Part shown: positions 34,544 to 41,925 of the stretch, one piece after another | How the letters are laid out: each line of letters opens with the position of its first letter | Numbering within the stretch: the first letter of the stretch is position 1 | Source of the DNA: Saprospiraceae bacterium | GTDB lineage: Bacteria; Bacteroidota; Bacteroidia; Chitinophagales; Saprospiraceae | Assembly: GCA_016715985.1 (NCBI GenBank) | Contig: JADJXD010000001.1 | Span: 372,001-436,000 of the forward strand | Direction of reading: 5' to 3' | Length of the DNA: 64,000 nt | Position numbers and translations under genes: made by a program | Notes under the pieces: model-generated | The model's input: the letters and a program-made list of their open reading frames with translations, nothing else | The model's database searches: none | Told to the model about the DNA's origin: nothing

Positions 34544-35128
34544 TTAAATTTTCAGTAGATGCCCCATCTTTTCCTGTTTGACATCCATATATGCCTTATT
34601 GTTTTCTCTGGGTGGGACTACTAAAGGCACTCTGCTGTTTAAAATGATTTCAGATAGATTTATAGCATTGAGTTTTTCCGGATTATTGGTGAGTAAATCA
34701 ATACTTTTTATCCCCAACTCCTTCAAAATAAATACTGCCATGTCGTAATCCCGTTGATCAGGTTCAAAACCCAGATGAACATTGGCGTCGATGGTATTTA
34801 GTCCCTGATCCTGGAGATTATATGCTTTCAATTTATTGATCAGCCCGATCCCTCTGCCCTCTTGTCTCAGGTAGATAAGAACACCCTTGTTTTCTCCTAT
34901 AATGCGAAGTGATTCAGCCAATTGTTCTCCGCAATCACATCTGGTAGAACCAAATAAATCTCCTGTCAAACATTCAGAATGAATACGAACCGTAACAGGA
35001 AAATGAATATTTACTTCTTTATGCACCAAAGCTAAATGAGCCTGATTATCATTTGGATTGGATGAATACGCCTTCAGGTCAAAATCTCCCCAGATAGAAG
35101 GGAGATGGGCCTGTACCTGCTTTTTCAA
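34544..35128 (-). CDS. ribA: GTP cyclohydrolase II
   Basis: This 194-residue enzyme performs the first committed step of riboflavin synthesis, opening GTP to 2,5-diamino-6-ribosylamino-4-pyrimidinone 5'-phosphate with loss of formate and pyrophosphate. Zinc ligands are visible as Cys53, Cys64 and Cys66 (SECLTGDLFGSTRCDCGEQL), followed by LIYLRQEGRGIGLINK and the catalytic-region GFEPDQRDYD, and LLTNNPEKLNAI. It is the stand-alone RibA form, not fused to RibB. The start appears to be TTG at 35128: no in-frame ATG lies between it and the upstream stop. A TAGTTTTG promoter element is 34 bp upstream. Confidence 0.95.
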   Translation of the reverse strand: MKKQVQAHLPSIWGDFDLKAYSSNPNDNQAHLALVHKEVNIHFPVTVRIHSECLTGDLFGSTRCDCGEQLAESLRIIGENKGVLIYLRQEGRGIGLINKLKAYNLQDQGLNTIDANVHLGFEPDQRDYDMAVFILKELGIKSIDLLTNNPEKLNAINLSEIILNSRVPLVVPPRENNKAYMDVKQEKMGHLLKI

Positions 35129-35161
35129 ATTCTTTTGTTTCGTTTAAAAATATATTAATTG

Positions 35162-35169
35162 CAAAACTA
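35162..35169 (-). promoter_or_regulatory. Promoter -7 element for the ribA operon
   Basis: On the minus strand TAGTTTTG (TAnnTTTG) precedes the ribA start by 33 bp; no clear -33 box. Confidence 0.4.
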
Positions 35170-35330
35170 ACAAATTCAGTACTGCTTTGGTTTTTTACTT
35201 TAAGTAAATTTCAAAGATTGAAAGTAGTTCTTTTAAAAATACATCAAAAGGTTTAAATTTGCCCTGTCATCCGGTAATTATATGAATAACATGTTCTACA
35301 TTTTATTGCATAGAGTTTTAAGTGGGTAGG

Positions 35331-35500
35331 TCGTCCCTTTAGGGATTGAGGGTTGCGGGATGCATGTCGTCCCTTTAGGGAGTGAGCCTGCCTGCCTACA
35401 GAGTCAGGCAGGGGTTGCTGCATGTCGTCCCTGTATGGATTCCTGTTTACAGAATAGGGAAGGCTAGCCTGTCTTTGAAGAAGTCAGGCACGGTTGTGGA
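35331..35500 (+). repeat. REP-like hairpins between ribA and tRNA-Arg
   Basis: TCGTCCCTTTAGGGA occurs at 35331-35345 and GTCGTCCCTTTAGGGA at 35366-35381; a partial third copy (GTCGTCCCTGTATGGAT) starts at 35424. Between and after them lie GCCTGCCT...AGGCAGG hairpins around a 'GTCAGGCA' unit (about 35388-35412 and 35467-35491). The unit resembles the first hairpin of the elements near 19000 and 22407. Confidence 0.6.
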
Positions 35501-35520
35501 ATATCCGAAAATTCTGACCA

Positions 35521-35592
35521 GATCTCGTAGTTCAACGGATAGAATAGGAGTTTCCTAAACTCTAGATCCAAGTTCGATTCTTGGCGAGGTCA
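35521..35592 (+). tRNA. tRNA-Arg (anticodon CCU)
   Basis: The 72-nt cloverleaf folds fully: acceptor GATCTCG/CGAGGTC with discriminator A, D-arm GTTC/GAAT, anticodon arm GGAGT/ACTCT with loop TTCCTAA (anticodon CCT, reading AGG), a short 4-nt variable region and T-arm CCAAG/CTTGG with loop TTCGATT. The CCA end is not encoded. It is followed at once by a strong bidirectional terminator. Confidence 0.95.
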
Positions 35593-35593
35593 C

Positions 35594-35636
35594 AAAAAAA
35601 AACCATCCTGACAATAACGACAGGATGGTTTTTTTA
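35594..35636. terminator. Bidirectional Rho-independent terminator
   Basis: AACCATCCTG (35601-35610) pairs with CAGGATGGTT (35621-35630). An A-run lies on the left and a T-run on the right, so it can end both the tRNA transcript (+) and the T9SS cargo gene at 35663 (-). Confidence 0.9.
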
Positions 35637-35662
35637 TATTTCTTATAATTTCTGGTTACTCC

Positions 35663-38113
35663 TTAATGAACTACATTCATTTTTTTAGTGATGACACCTT
35701 CTGACGTCATGATCTGAACAGAATAAATCCCGGAAGGTAGTGCAGAAACGTCTATATCGGTTTGATTATCGTGTATCTGCTTCAATGGCAATACTAAATT
35801 ACCAAACAAATCTGTCACTTTAGTCGTGTATATCATATTCCTTCCGTTGAAGTGCAGTCTTACCCTATCCCCTGAAGGATTGGGAAACATCAGCAACTTA
35901 TCTTCAGTAGGTACAGGCTGTGATTTTTTTATCTTTAATTTCAGATCTAAATAACTATCCTCGAGATTAAAACGTGAACCGTCACTCTCTTCCATTTCTA
36001 TACCATCTGTCTGAATTCTGAATTCTATAAAATCATCCGATGTTTTGAATCCATCAATTTCATCAACCACAATTGAAAACTGACCAATAATCCCATTTCC
36101 GGATGCTGCCAGTCCTCCTGTTCGGGTAAACGCAGCATGAATATTTCCTGCAACGGGTTGTTTTATCAATTGCAAACTTGGATTACCTGAAGAAAACCAA
36201 CTATTCTCGAAAAAGTAACCATCAAAACTGGATGAATCAATTACCTGCGGATCAATATTAAAAGTAAATGCGAGCCCATGAATATCCGCTACCGGCGTAT
36301 TATTGCTCCCAATGATAATATCCAGAACCAATAAATCACCTGAATCCAATTCTGTCACATTGGGAATCATCATAAACGGATAATCTTTGATGCCCAGATC
36401 TTCCTTTGGCACCAGATTATGCAAGTGACTGAAATGTGTGTTTATAGATTCTACATCTGCTTCGGAGATGATGCCGTCTCCATTTGTATCTGCGTATTTT
36501 ATATTTTTACCATTTGGCTGTACTTTTGCCCAATCATTGGAATGCTCACCAGACCATAATGGAATAGAATTTTCTTCTCTGCTATTTCCGGAATGACCCA
36601 TAAATCTACCAATTGGCAATAAATCGGATATGGAAACACGACCATCACCATTAGCATCTCCAGGCCAAACACACGCTCTTCCCACACAAATACAGGATGA
36701 ATCAGCATCAATATTTAATACCTGCAGATTAACTTTATAATTCTGACACTGCGCACCATTTATACAATATCTGATATCAAATTCATCACTCCCTATGTAA
36801 TTATTGTAAGGTTGATAAACGATGATAGCTTTGCCGTTCAATTCATGGCAATCCAAATCCAATGTTGTATTTTCGTCAAATACTTCCAAAGAACCATATT
36901 GTGTTGCAGAAAGTATTTCAAAAGAATAACCGCTGATAGGCATTTGGTAATCAATAACAAATGCTTTATTTTTTACTGTATTAAATGAGTAAGTAAAATT
37001 AGCTTGCGGAGAAAAATTACCTACATTTACAAAAATTTTACCTGTACTTTGATAAGTACCATAGTTAACTGTGTAGGTAAAAGTTTTGATTCCTGTATAA
37101 CCTGTGGGCGGTGTATAGCTAAAAACGCCCGGACTGACAAGTGTCAACGCGGAAGAATATTGAGAAATAGGAAAATTACTACTTAAATCATTTGACAAAA
37201 CGTTAAAAGTTACCGACGTATTGGCAGGTGTATACACCACATCATCTACAACTGAACTGGTATTGGGCGATTTATTAAGAATCTTAACGTTTACCAATAC
37301 TTCATTGTCATTTGCATCCACAAATCTGAAACTATCATTACCTATAGAATTTTTAGCAGGCGTGTACTCATAAACTGACTCACTTTTTTGACTTAATTTC
37401 CCTTTTGAAGGTAAAGCATTTACGTCTGATGAATAGCCGGCATCCGGTAAGAATACCAATTTGGATTGAACATTTGTGACATTAAAGCTAAGATTTAAAC
37501 TTTGTGGAACTGAAGCAGGTATCCTGTTCAAATAAACAATTCCGATATCTGATGTTCCCAATGTATCTTTCAATGAATATATGATATAGTCATCTTCTAT
37601 GCCGGGCTGAGGTGTATAAAATATGGTATCTCCACTAAAGGTAGCAGAACCATATTGTACCTGTGCAATATTATTTAGTATGTATATTCCGGTAGAGCTG
37701 TAATCATTTGCCAAAGGAAATATCGTTATGGTTTCATCTGTGTTGAAACGAACAAAATCCGGGGTGGACTTAACGATTGCAGTAACCACATTAAAGCTGT
37801 AATTCCTGAATTTTGGTTGAATATTGAAGGGTGGTTTAAACTCAAAATACTGACAAAGGGCTGTTGCATTACCAACAAAATTTAAATTAGGGGTAATAGT
37901 GACAACAAATTTTCCGCCTCCTATGGAAACAGGCTGTGTAACAGAACAATTAGTAGGAATAAAAACAGGGGGAAAATAACTTTGTATAGTATCCGTAAAA
38001 CTAGAATTGACCAGAATAGTTAGGGTTCCATTTGAATTTCCAGTTTGCGCAGAAATATTCATCAGGCCAGATAACATACACAAAATCAATATATTCGTCT
38101 TAATATTTCTCAT
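35663..38113 (-). CDS. Secreted T9SS type A cargo with Ig-like and dockerin-like modules
   Basis: The start at ATG 38113 gives a clean signal peptide (MRNIKTNILILCMLSGLMNISAQ) and 816 residues. The N-terminal ~450 residues are repeated Ig/cadherin-like beta modules of the bacterial 'YTPxxxxxGxDxFxY' type. At about 480-560 are two EF-hand/dockerin-like calcium loops (PGDANGDGRVSISDLLPIG and YADTNGDGIISEADVESIN). A cohesin-like or beta domain follows, and the last ~75 residues are a T9SS type A sorting domain (MFPNPSGDRVRLHF, TDLFGNLV, ALPSGIYSVQI, TKKMNVV). It is likely surface-attached or released. It is monocistronic and ends at the shared terminator. Confidence 0.9.
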   Translation of the reverse strand: MRNIKTNILILCMLSGLMNISAQTGNSNGTLTILVNSSFTDTIQSYFPPVFIPTNCSVTQPVSIGGGKFVVTITPNLNFVGNATALCQYFEFKPPFNIQPKFRNYSFNVVTAIVKSTPDFVRFNTDETITIFPLANDYSSTGIYILNNIAQVQYGSATFSGDTIFYTPQPGIEDDYIIYSLKDTLGTSDIGIVYLNRIPASVPQSLNLSFNVTNVQSKLVFLPDAGYSSDVNALPSKGKLSQKSESVYEYTPAKNSIGNDSFRFVDANDNEVLVNVKILNKSPNTSSVVDDVVYTPANTSVTFNVLSNDLSSNFPISQYSSALTLVSPGVFSYTPPTGYTGIKTFTYTVNYGTYQSTGKIFVNVGNFSPQANFTYSFNTVKNKAFVIDYQMPISGYSFEILSATQYGSLEVFDENTTLDLDCHELNGKAIIVYQPYNNYIGSDEFDIRYCINGAQCQNYKVNLQVLNIDADSSCICVGRACVWPGDANGDGRVSISDLLPIGRFMGHSGNSREENSIPLWSGEHSNDWAKVQPNGKNIKYADTNGDGIISEADVESINTHFSHLHNLVPKEDLGIKDYPFMMIPNVTELDSGDLLVLDIIIGSNNTPVADIHGLAFTFNIDPQVIDSSSFDGYFFENSWFSSGNPSLQLIKQPVAGNIHAAFTRTGGLAASGNGIIGQFSIVVDEIDGFKTSDDFIEFRIQTDGIEMEESDGSRFNLEDSYLDLKLKIKKSQPVPTEDKLLMFPNPSGDRVRLHFNGRNMIYTTKVTDLFGNLVLPLKQIHDNQTDIDVSALPSGIYSVQIMTSEGVITKKMNVVH

Positions 38114-38410
38114 GAGTAACAATGTATTCAATTATAAGATTGGCTACCAAAGGGCAAAGTAAATTTATTTTATTCAATTTTCCAAATATATGAATAGATT
38201 TATTATAAATATTTTTAAATTGTGTTACAAATTGTCATTCAAGTCATTAAGTAAGTTTTATAACAACATTTTATGCATCATTATAAATCATAATGTGTAT
38301 CAAATAATTAAAATATATAACATTAATTTAACAACTATCTTATGTTAACAATCATCGTTAAACATATATATATGATATTTAATAAGTTAAAATATAATAA
38401 TACATTTTTA
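38114..38410. other. AT-rich upstream region of the T9SS cargo gene
   Basis: About 300 bp of very AT-rich sequence with no coding frame. No full TAnnTTTG match was found close to the start codon at 38113. Confidence 0.35.
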
Positions 38411-39060
38411 TAAAACCGAACGCTGATCACAGATCACTAAATCACCAAATCACTCATTCTATCATTCACTCATTTTATCACTTTATCATTCACCGATTAC
38501 TAAATCACCCCTTTCCCCAATCACTCATTTTATCATTCCTCCATTCAATCATTTTACCATTCTATCATTCACGCATTCACTGATTCATCAATCCCCCGCA
38601 CCCCTGACCCCTAAAGGGGAAACCTGCCCGCTAAATGTATAAAACTGAACTCACATCACCCTTTGTTTTAATGATCCTTTTGGCTGGGAAGCGCAAAAGG
38701 AACATCAAAACAAGCTACCCTCCAAAACCCATATAACCGCTCACAACATCACAGACAACTCAATCACAGATCACAAATCACTAAATCACTCAATTACCCA
38801 TTCTATCATTCACTCATTTCATCATTCAATCATTTAATCATTCACTTATCCTCAAGCACCCCTGACCCCTAAAGGGGAAACCAGCCCGCTAAGTGTATAA
38901 AACTCACCGCTCATCACAGATCACCACATCATAGATCACTAAATCAGTAAATTCCTAAATCCCCCCTTTGACCCTTTACCTTTTACCCTTTACCCAACCC
39001 TATCATTCAATCATGCACTCATTTAACCATTCAATCATTCTTTCATTAACTTTCTAAAAA
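38411..39060 (+). repeat. Low-complexity region of ATCATTCACTCAT-type motifs with an embedded 49-bp direct repeat
   Basis: The interval consists largely of imperfect repeats of 'tcattcactcatt' and 'cacagatcactaaatcac' without a fixed period. Two copies of a 49-bp element (38598-38646 and 38856-38904, two mismatches) carry the palindrome CCCCTAAAGGGG (38608-38619; 38866-38877). No coding frame is present on either strand. It separates the divergent genes at 38113 (-) and 39114 (+). Confidence 0.75.
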
Positions 39061-39113
39061 TCAACTTTTCCTCCACAAATCAAGTTATATAAAAGACACG
39101 ATCAAATGCATCC

Positions 39114-40556
39114 ATGAAAGAGAAAAAGATTGTAGCGGCATTATCAGCATTAAATGTTTACGAACTGAACAGTTTCAAAAAATTTGTTCAATCACCTTAC
39201 TTTAATGTGAACCAAAACATCGTTTTGTATCTGGATTTACTGGAAGGTCAACTTCGAAAAAAAGAAAAGGAACCGGAGCTATCGGATCAAAAATATTGGG
39301 AAATTATTTTCAAACCGTTACCTTATAATGAATTGAAATTTAATAAGTTAAATTCGGATCTGGTAAAACTGTTTGAACAGTTTATTGCACAGCAGGAGTT
39401 TGATAAAATGCCCAGTTTTAATATAAATCTGAAGCTGGAAGGATTGAGAAAAAAAAATATTGACAAACTATACAATGGGGTAATAGGTGAGGTTCAGAGA
39501 TTGGAAAAAATAGAACTGAACAAATCAGCAGATTATTACCTTCATAAATATCTGATTGAAAAGACACTTTTTAATCTGACAAATGAAAATGAAAAAAAAA
39601 CCTCCAAAACAGAAATTCTGAGGGAGTTGAATATTCCGGCTATATCCAGAAACCTGGACTATTTTTATGTAGCAGAGAAGCTAAAGTATTACTGCACATT
39701 GCTGAGTTGGCAAAAAATGTATAATCTGGATATTCAGATGGATCATATGGATTTTGTATTTAGTTTATCTGAAACAGAAAACTTTCAAAAAATACCCCCT
39801 ATTGCAATCTATAGCAAGATTCATGATACTTTTATTGAAAGGGAAAAAGAAGAACATTACATAAAACTAAAGGAATTGATCAGTCAACATATACATCTAT
39901 TTCCGCCAACTGAAATGCGTGAAATTTATTACACAGCAATCAGTTATTGTATAGAGCAGGTAAATAAGGGAAATCTGAAATTTCATATTGAAACCTACAT
40001 AATATATAAGGAAGCATTGGATAGCAATGTATTGCTTGTTGACAATGCTTTATCACCTTCAGACTTCAGAAATATTGTAGCGGCAGCATTAAGGGTATCT
40101 GAATATGATTGGGTTGAATATTTCATTCATGATTATGCCATATATCTTGAAGAAAAATCCAGAAATAATGCGGTACATTTCAATATGGCAAGGTTAGATT
40201 TTTATAGGAAAAATTATCGAAAAGTTATTGAACACCTTCAAAAAGTGAATTATGAAGATGTTTGGTATAATTTAGGATCAAAAACTCTTTTAATTTCATC
40301 TTATTATGAACTTGATGAGTTTGATGCTTTAGAATCATTATTGCAGGCATTCAGAATGTACATAGACAGGGAAAAGTCCTTAACCAAAGACAGAAAGACT
40401 GCTTATCTTAATTTAATAAAATACACAAAGTCGTTGATTCGTATATCTCCTAAAGATAAAGTAAAAATTCAGATTCTCAAAGAAAGTATCAACGATGAAA
40501 AAACTGTAGCAGTTAAACCATGGCTTCTTGAAAAAATTGCAGAATTAGAAAAATAA
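39114..40556 (+). CDS. All-helical protein of unknown function
   Basis: This 480-residue cytoplasmic protein has no signal peptide or membrane helix. It is predicted to be almost entirely alpha-helical, rich in Lys, Glu, Leu and Tyr, with helix pairs reminiscent of TPR arrays in the C-terminal half (ALRVSEYDWVEYFIHDYAIYLEEK; LDFYRKNYRKVIEHLQKV; LLISSYYELDEFDALESLL). The N-terminus (ALNVYELNSFKKFVQSPYFN) looks conserved-domain-like but I cannot name a family. The gene is isolated between the low-complexity region and a small convergent transcription unit, so context gives no clue to its role. Confidence 0.7.
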   Translation: MKEKKIVAALSALNVYELNSFKKFVQSPYFNVNQNIVLYLDLLEGQLRKKEKEPELSDQKYWEIIFKPLPYNELKFNKLNSDLVKLFEQFIAQQEFDKMPSFNINLKLEGLRKKNIDKLYNGVIGEVQRLEKIELNKSADYYLHKYLIEKTLFNLTNENEKKTSKTEILRELNIPAISRNLDYFYVAEKLKYYCTLLSWQKMYNLDIQMDHMDFVFSLSETENFQKIPPIAIYSKIHDTFIEREKEEHYIKLKELISQHIHLFPPTEMREIYYTAISYCIEQVNKGNLKFHIETYIIYKEALDSNVLLVDNALSPSDFRNIVAAALRVSEYDWVEYFIHDYAIYLEEKSRNNAVHFNMARLDFYRKNYRKVIEHLQKVNYEDVWYNLGSKTLLISSYYELDEFDALESLLQAFRMYIDREKSLTKDRKTAYLNLIKYTKSLIRISPKDKVKIQILKESINDEKTVAVKPWLLEKIAELEK

Positions 40557-40583
40557 ACCCGCATCTAATTTTTAAAAGCGGGT
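40557..40583 (-). terminator. Terminator of the putative peptide gene
   Basis: ACCCGC (40557-40562) pairs with GCGGGT (40578-40583). Read on the minus strand the hairpin is followed by a T-rich tract, TTTATTTTTC, overlapping the end of the convergent gene. Confidence 0.55.
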
Positions 40584-40592
40584 CTATTAACC

Positions 40593-40658
40593 TTAAATCC
40601 CCTCAATTTCATCTACCACGATACCCAGAAGTCTTAATAAAGCGATCAGCATTTCCAT
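40593..40658 (-). CDS. Putative 21-residue hydrophobic peptide
   Basis: The minus-strand frame reads Met-Glu-Met-Leu-Ile-Ala-Leu-Leu-Arg-Leu-Leu-Gly-Ile-Val-Val-Asp-Glu-Ile-Glu-Gly-Ile, stop. It is amphipathic or membrane-seeking with an acidic C-terminus. Support for a real gene comes from its frame: TAACTTTG promoter element 26 bp upstream (40685-40692), a predicted leader of about 20 nt, and a terminator hairpin starting 9 bp after the stop. No Shine-Dalgarno site is visible, as usual here. Function unknown; a small membrane-acting peptide or toxin-like peptide are guesses. A non-coding small RNA is the main alternative. Confidence 0.4.
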   Translation of the reverse strand: MEMLIALLRLLGIVVDEIEGI

Positions 40659-40684
40659 CGTTTATAGTTTTAAGAAGTGAAATA

Positions 40685-40692
40685 CAAAGTTA
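40685..40692 (-). promoter_or_regulatory. Promoter -7 element for the putative peptide gene
   Basis: On the minus strand TAACTTTG (TAnnTTTG), with a T-rich segment near the -33 distance. Confidence 0.45.
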
Positions 40693-40779
40693 ACTCAATG
40701 CTAACCTGTAAAAATTAATTATCGGAACAAAGAAAAAAAAAAAAAACGATTATGCAAAATATTTAATATAAAAAATTCT

Positions 40780-41200
40780 TTTTACGCAAATATTCTTCAC
40801 CATGGCCTGTTTACGAATTAAATGGTAATGACGAAATAGTTATGGATTTGATTGAAAAGACAATAAAAAAAAGGTAGTGTCCGGAACAATTTGTATATGT
40901 CACCACAACAAAAAGCGAGAAATCCGGACACACCCGTTCATGGAAATCGGATCACTTTACGGATTACACCGTGTTCATGGGATTAAAGATGAAAAATATG
41001 GAGGCATCGTGGGGGCGATAAACCTTCATAACATTTTTAATGATGATCCGGAATGTGTAATCCAATTTTCATACCAAAAATGTAATACTCTTATTTTTCT
41101 GGATTTTGCTGATAAAAAAATTATGAAGAATCAAGTAGATCAGATATATCGGCAGTTAGTTATGATTGTTCCTTGGGTATCAAAAAACAGTTCTCTGTAA
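40780..41200 (+). pseudogene. Possible gene remnants in two frames
   Basis: Two adjacent plus-strand fragments look protein-like but start abnormally. One is a ~34-codon tail ending at TAG 40875-40877 (RKYSSPWPVYELNGNDEIVM...). The other is a 107-codon frame from GTG 40877 (GSLYGLHRVHGIKDEKYGGI, PECVIQFSYQKCNTLIFLDF), which overlaps the end of the convergent metallophosphoesterase gene by 61 bp. An inverted repeat GTGTCCGG (40877-40884) / CCGGACAC (40922-40929) lies at the junction. I recognise no family. Decay of an inserted or deleted gene is the simplest reading. Confidence 0.3.
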
Positions 41201-41886
41201 CCCACGTAAGGATGTAAAGGTACAAAATCAATAGCATCCGGATCTACCTGCACAAATGTGGACGGTGTAATATATACTGTAATATTCTGGATTGAAACAG
41301 TCCGTTCCAAATGATAATGGCCACAAAATATATGAAAGTCTTTTTCCGGATATTTGCTGCAAAGCGCTATAAATTCTACTGTCTGCTCAAATGCATATTT
41401 TGGCTCCAACTGTATTGAATAACATTTCACAGGTGGGTGGTGCATGATTAAAAAAATGTTCTTTGAAGTTGCAAAAGCAATTTGGTTTTCTAACCATTCC
41501 CATTGATTTTGCTGAAAATATGCCTTTGATGAATCTAAAAACAGGATATTTCTCCCTCCCCACTCTATTCCATAATACAATTCATTTGATTGGGCATCTG
41601 ACTCAAACCCAAAAATTTCACTTATCAAAACAGCATCATCGTGATTCCCGGCTATTACTTTATATGGGATTCGGCAGAAATCCATCTTTTCTTTAATCCA
41701 GTGATAGATTTCTCTGTCACCGGATGTATGACACAAATCACCCGCCAAAATAATGAAACCAGGATTCTGAATCTGTACATTATTCAAAACTTTTACAAAA
41801 TTAACTCTCGTATCGATTTGCATCGGAAAATTATTTTTATCTGATATATGCAAATCAGATAATATACATATCTTATTCAAATACAA
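41140..41886 (-). CDS. Calcineurin-like metallophosphoesterase (CpdA-like)
   Basis: The 248-residue protein contains all five metallophosphoesterase motifs: DLHIS (Asp-x-His, about 10-14), AGDLCHTSGD (about 49-58), IAGNHDDA (about 79-86), LIMHHPPV and FCGHYHLERT. This binuclear metal centre hydrolyses phosphodiesters or monoesters; the closest general relatives are CpdA-type cyclic nucleotide phosphodiesterases, but the substrate cannot be fixed. The start must be TTG at 41886: a stop codon lies just upstream and no ATG precedes the first motif. It is divergent-free, sharing strand with the TonB-dependent receptor gene upstream (39 bp gap), so cotranscription is possible. Confidence 0.88.
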   Translation of the reverse strand: MYLNKICILSDLHISDKNNFPMQIDTRVNFVKVLNNVQIQNPGFIILAGDLCHTSGDREIYHWIKEKMDFCRIPYKVIAGNHDDAVLISEIFGFESDAQSNELYYGIEWGGRNILFLDSSKAYFQQNQWEWLENQIAFATSKNIFLIMHHPPVKCYSIQLEPKYAFEQTVEFIALCSKYPEKDFHIFCGHYHLERTVSIQNITVYITPSTFVQVDPDAIDFVPLHPYVGYRELFFDTQGTIITNCRYI

Positions 41887-41925
41887 TTAATTGAATGTAA
41901 ATTCTAAAATATTTAAAATATAGGT

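Noticed and set aside
35521..35592. Integrated element at tRNA-Arg(CCU)
   Set aside because: No integrase gene or duplicated tRNA end was found in the window; only REP-like repeats lie next to it.
38411..39060. CRISPR array or simple tandem repeat
   Set aside because: The words vary in length and order with no fixed period; only one 49-bp element is repeated, and just twice.
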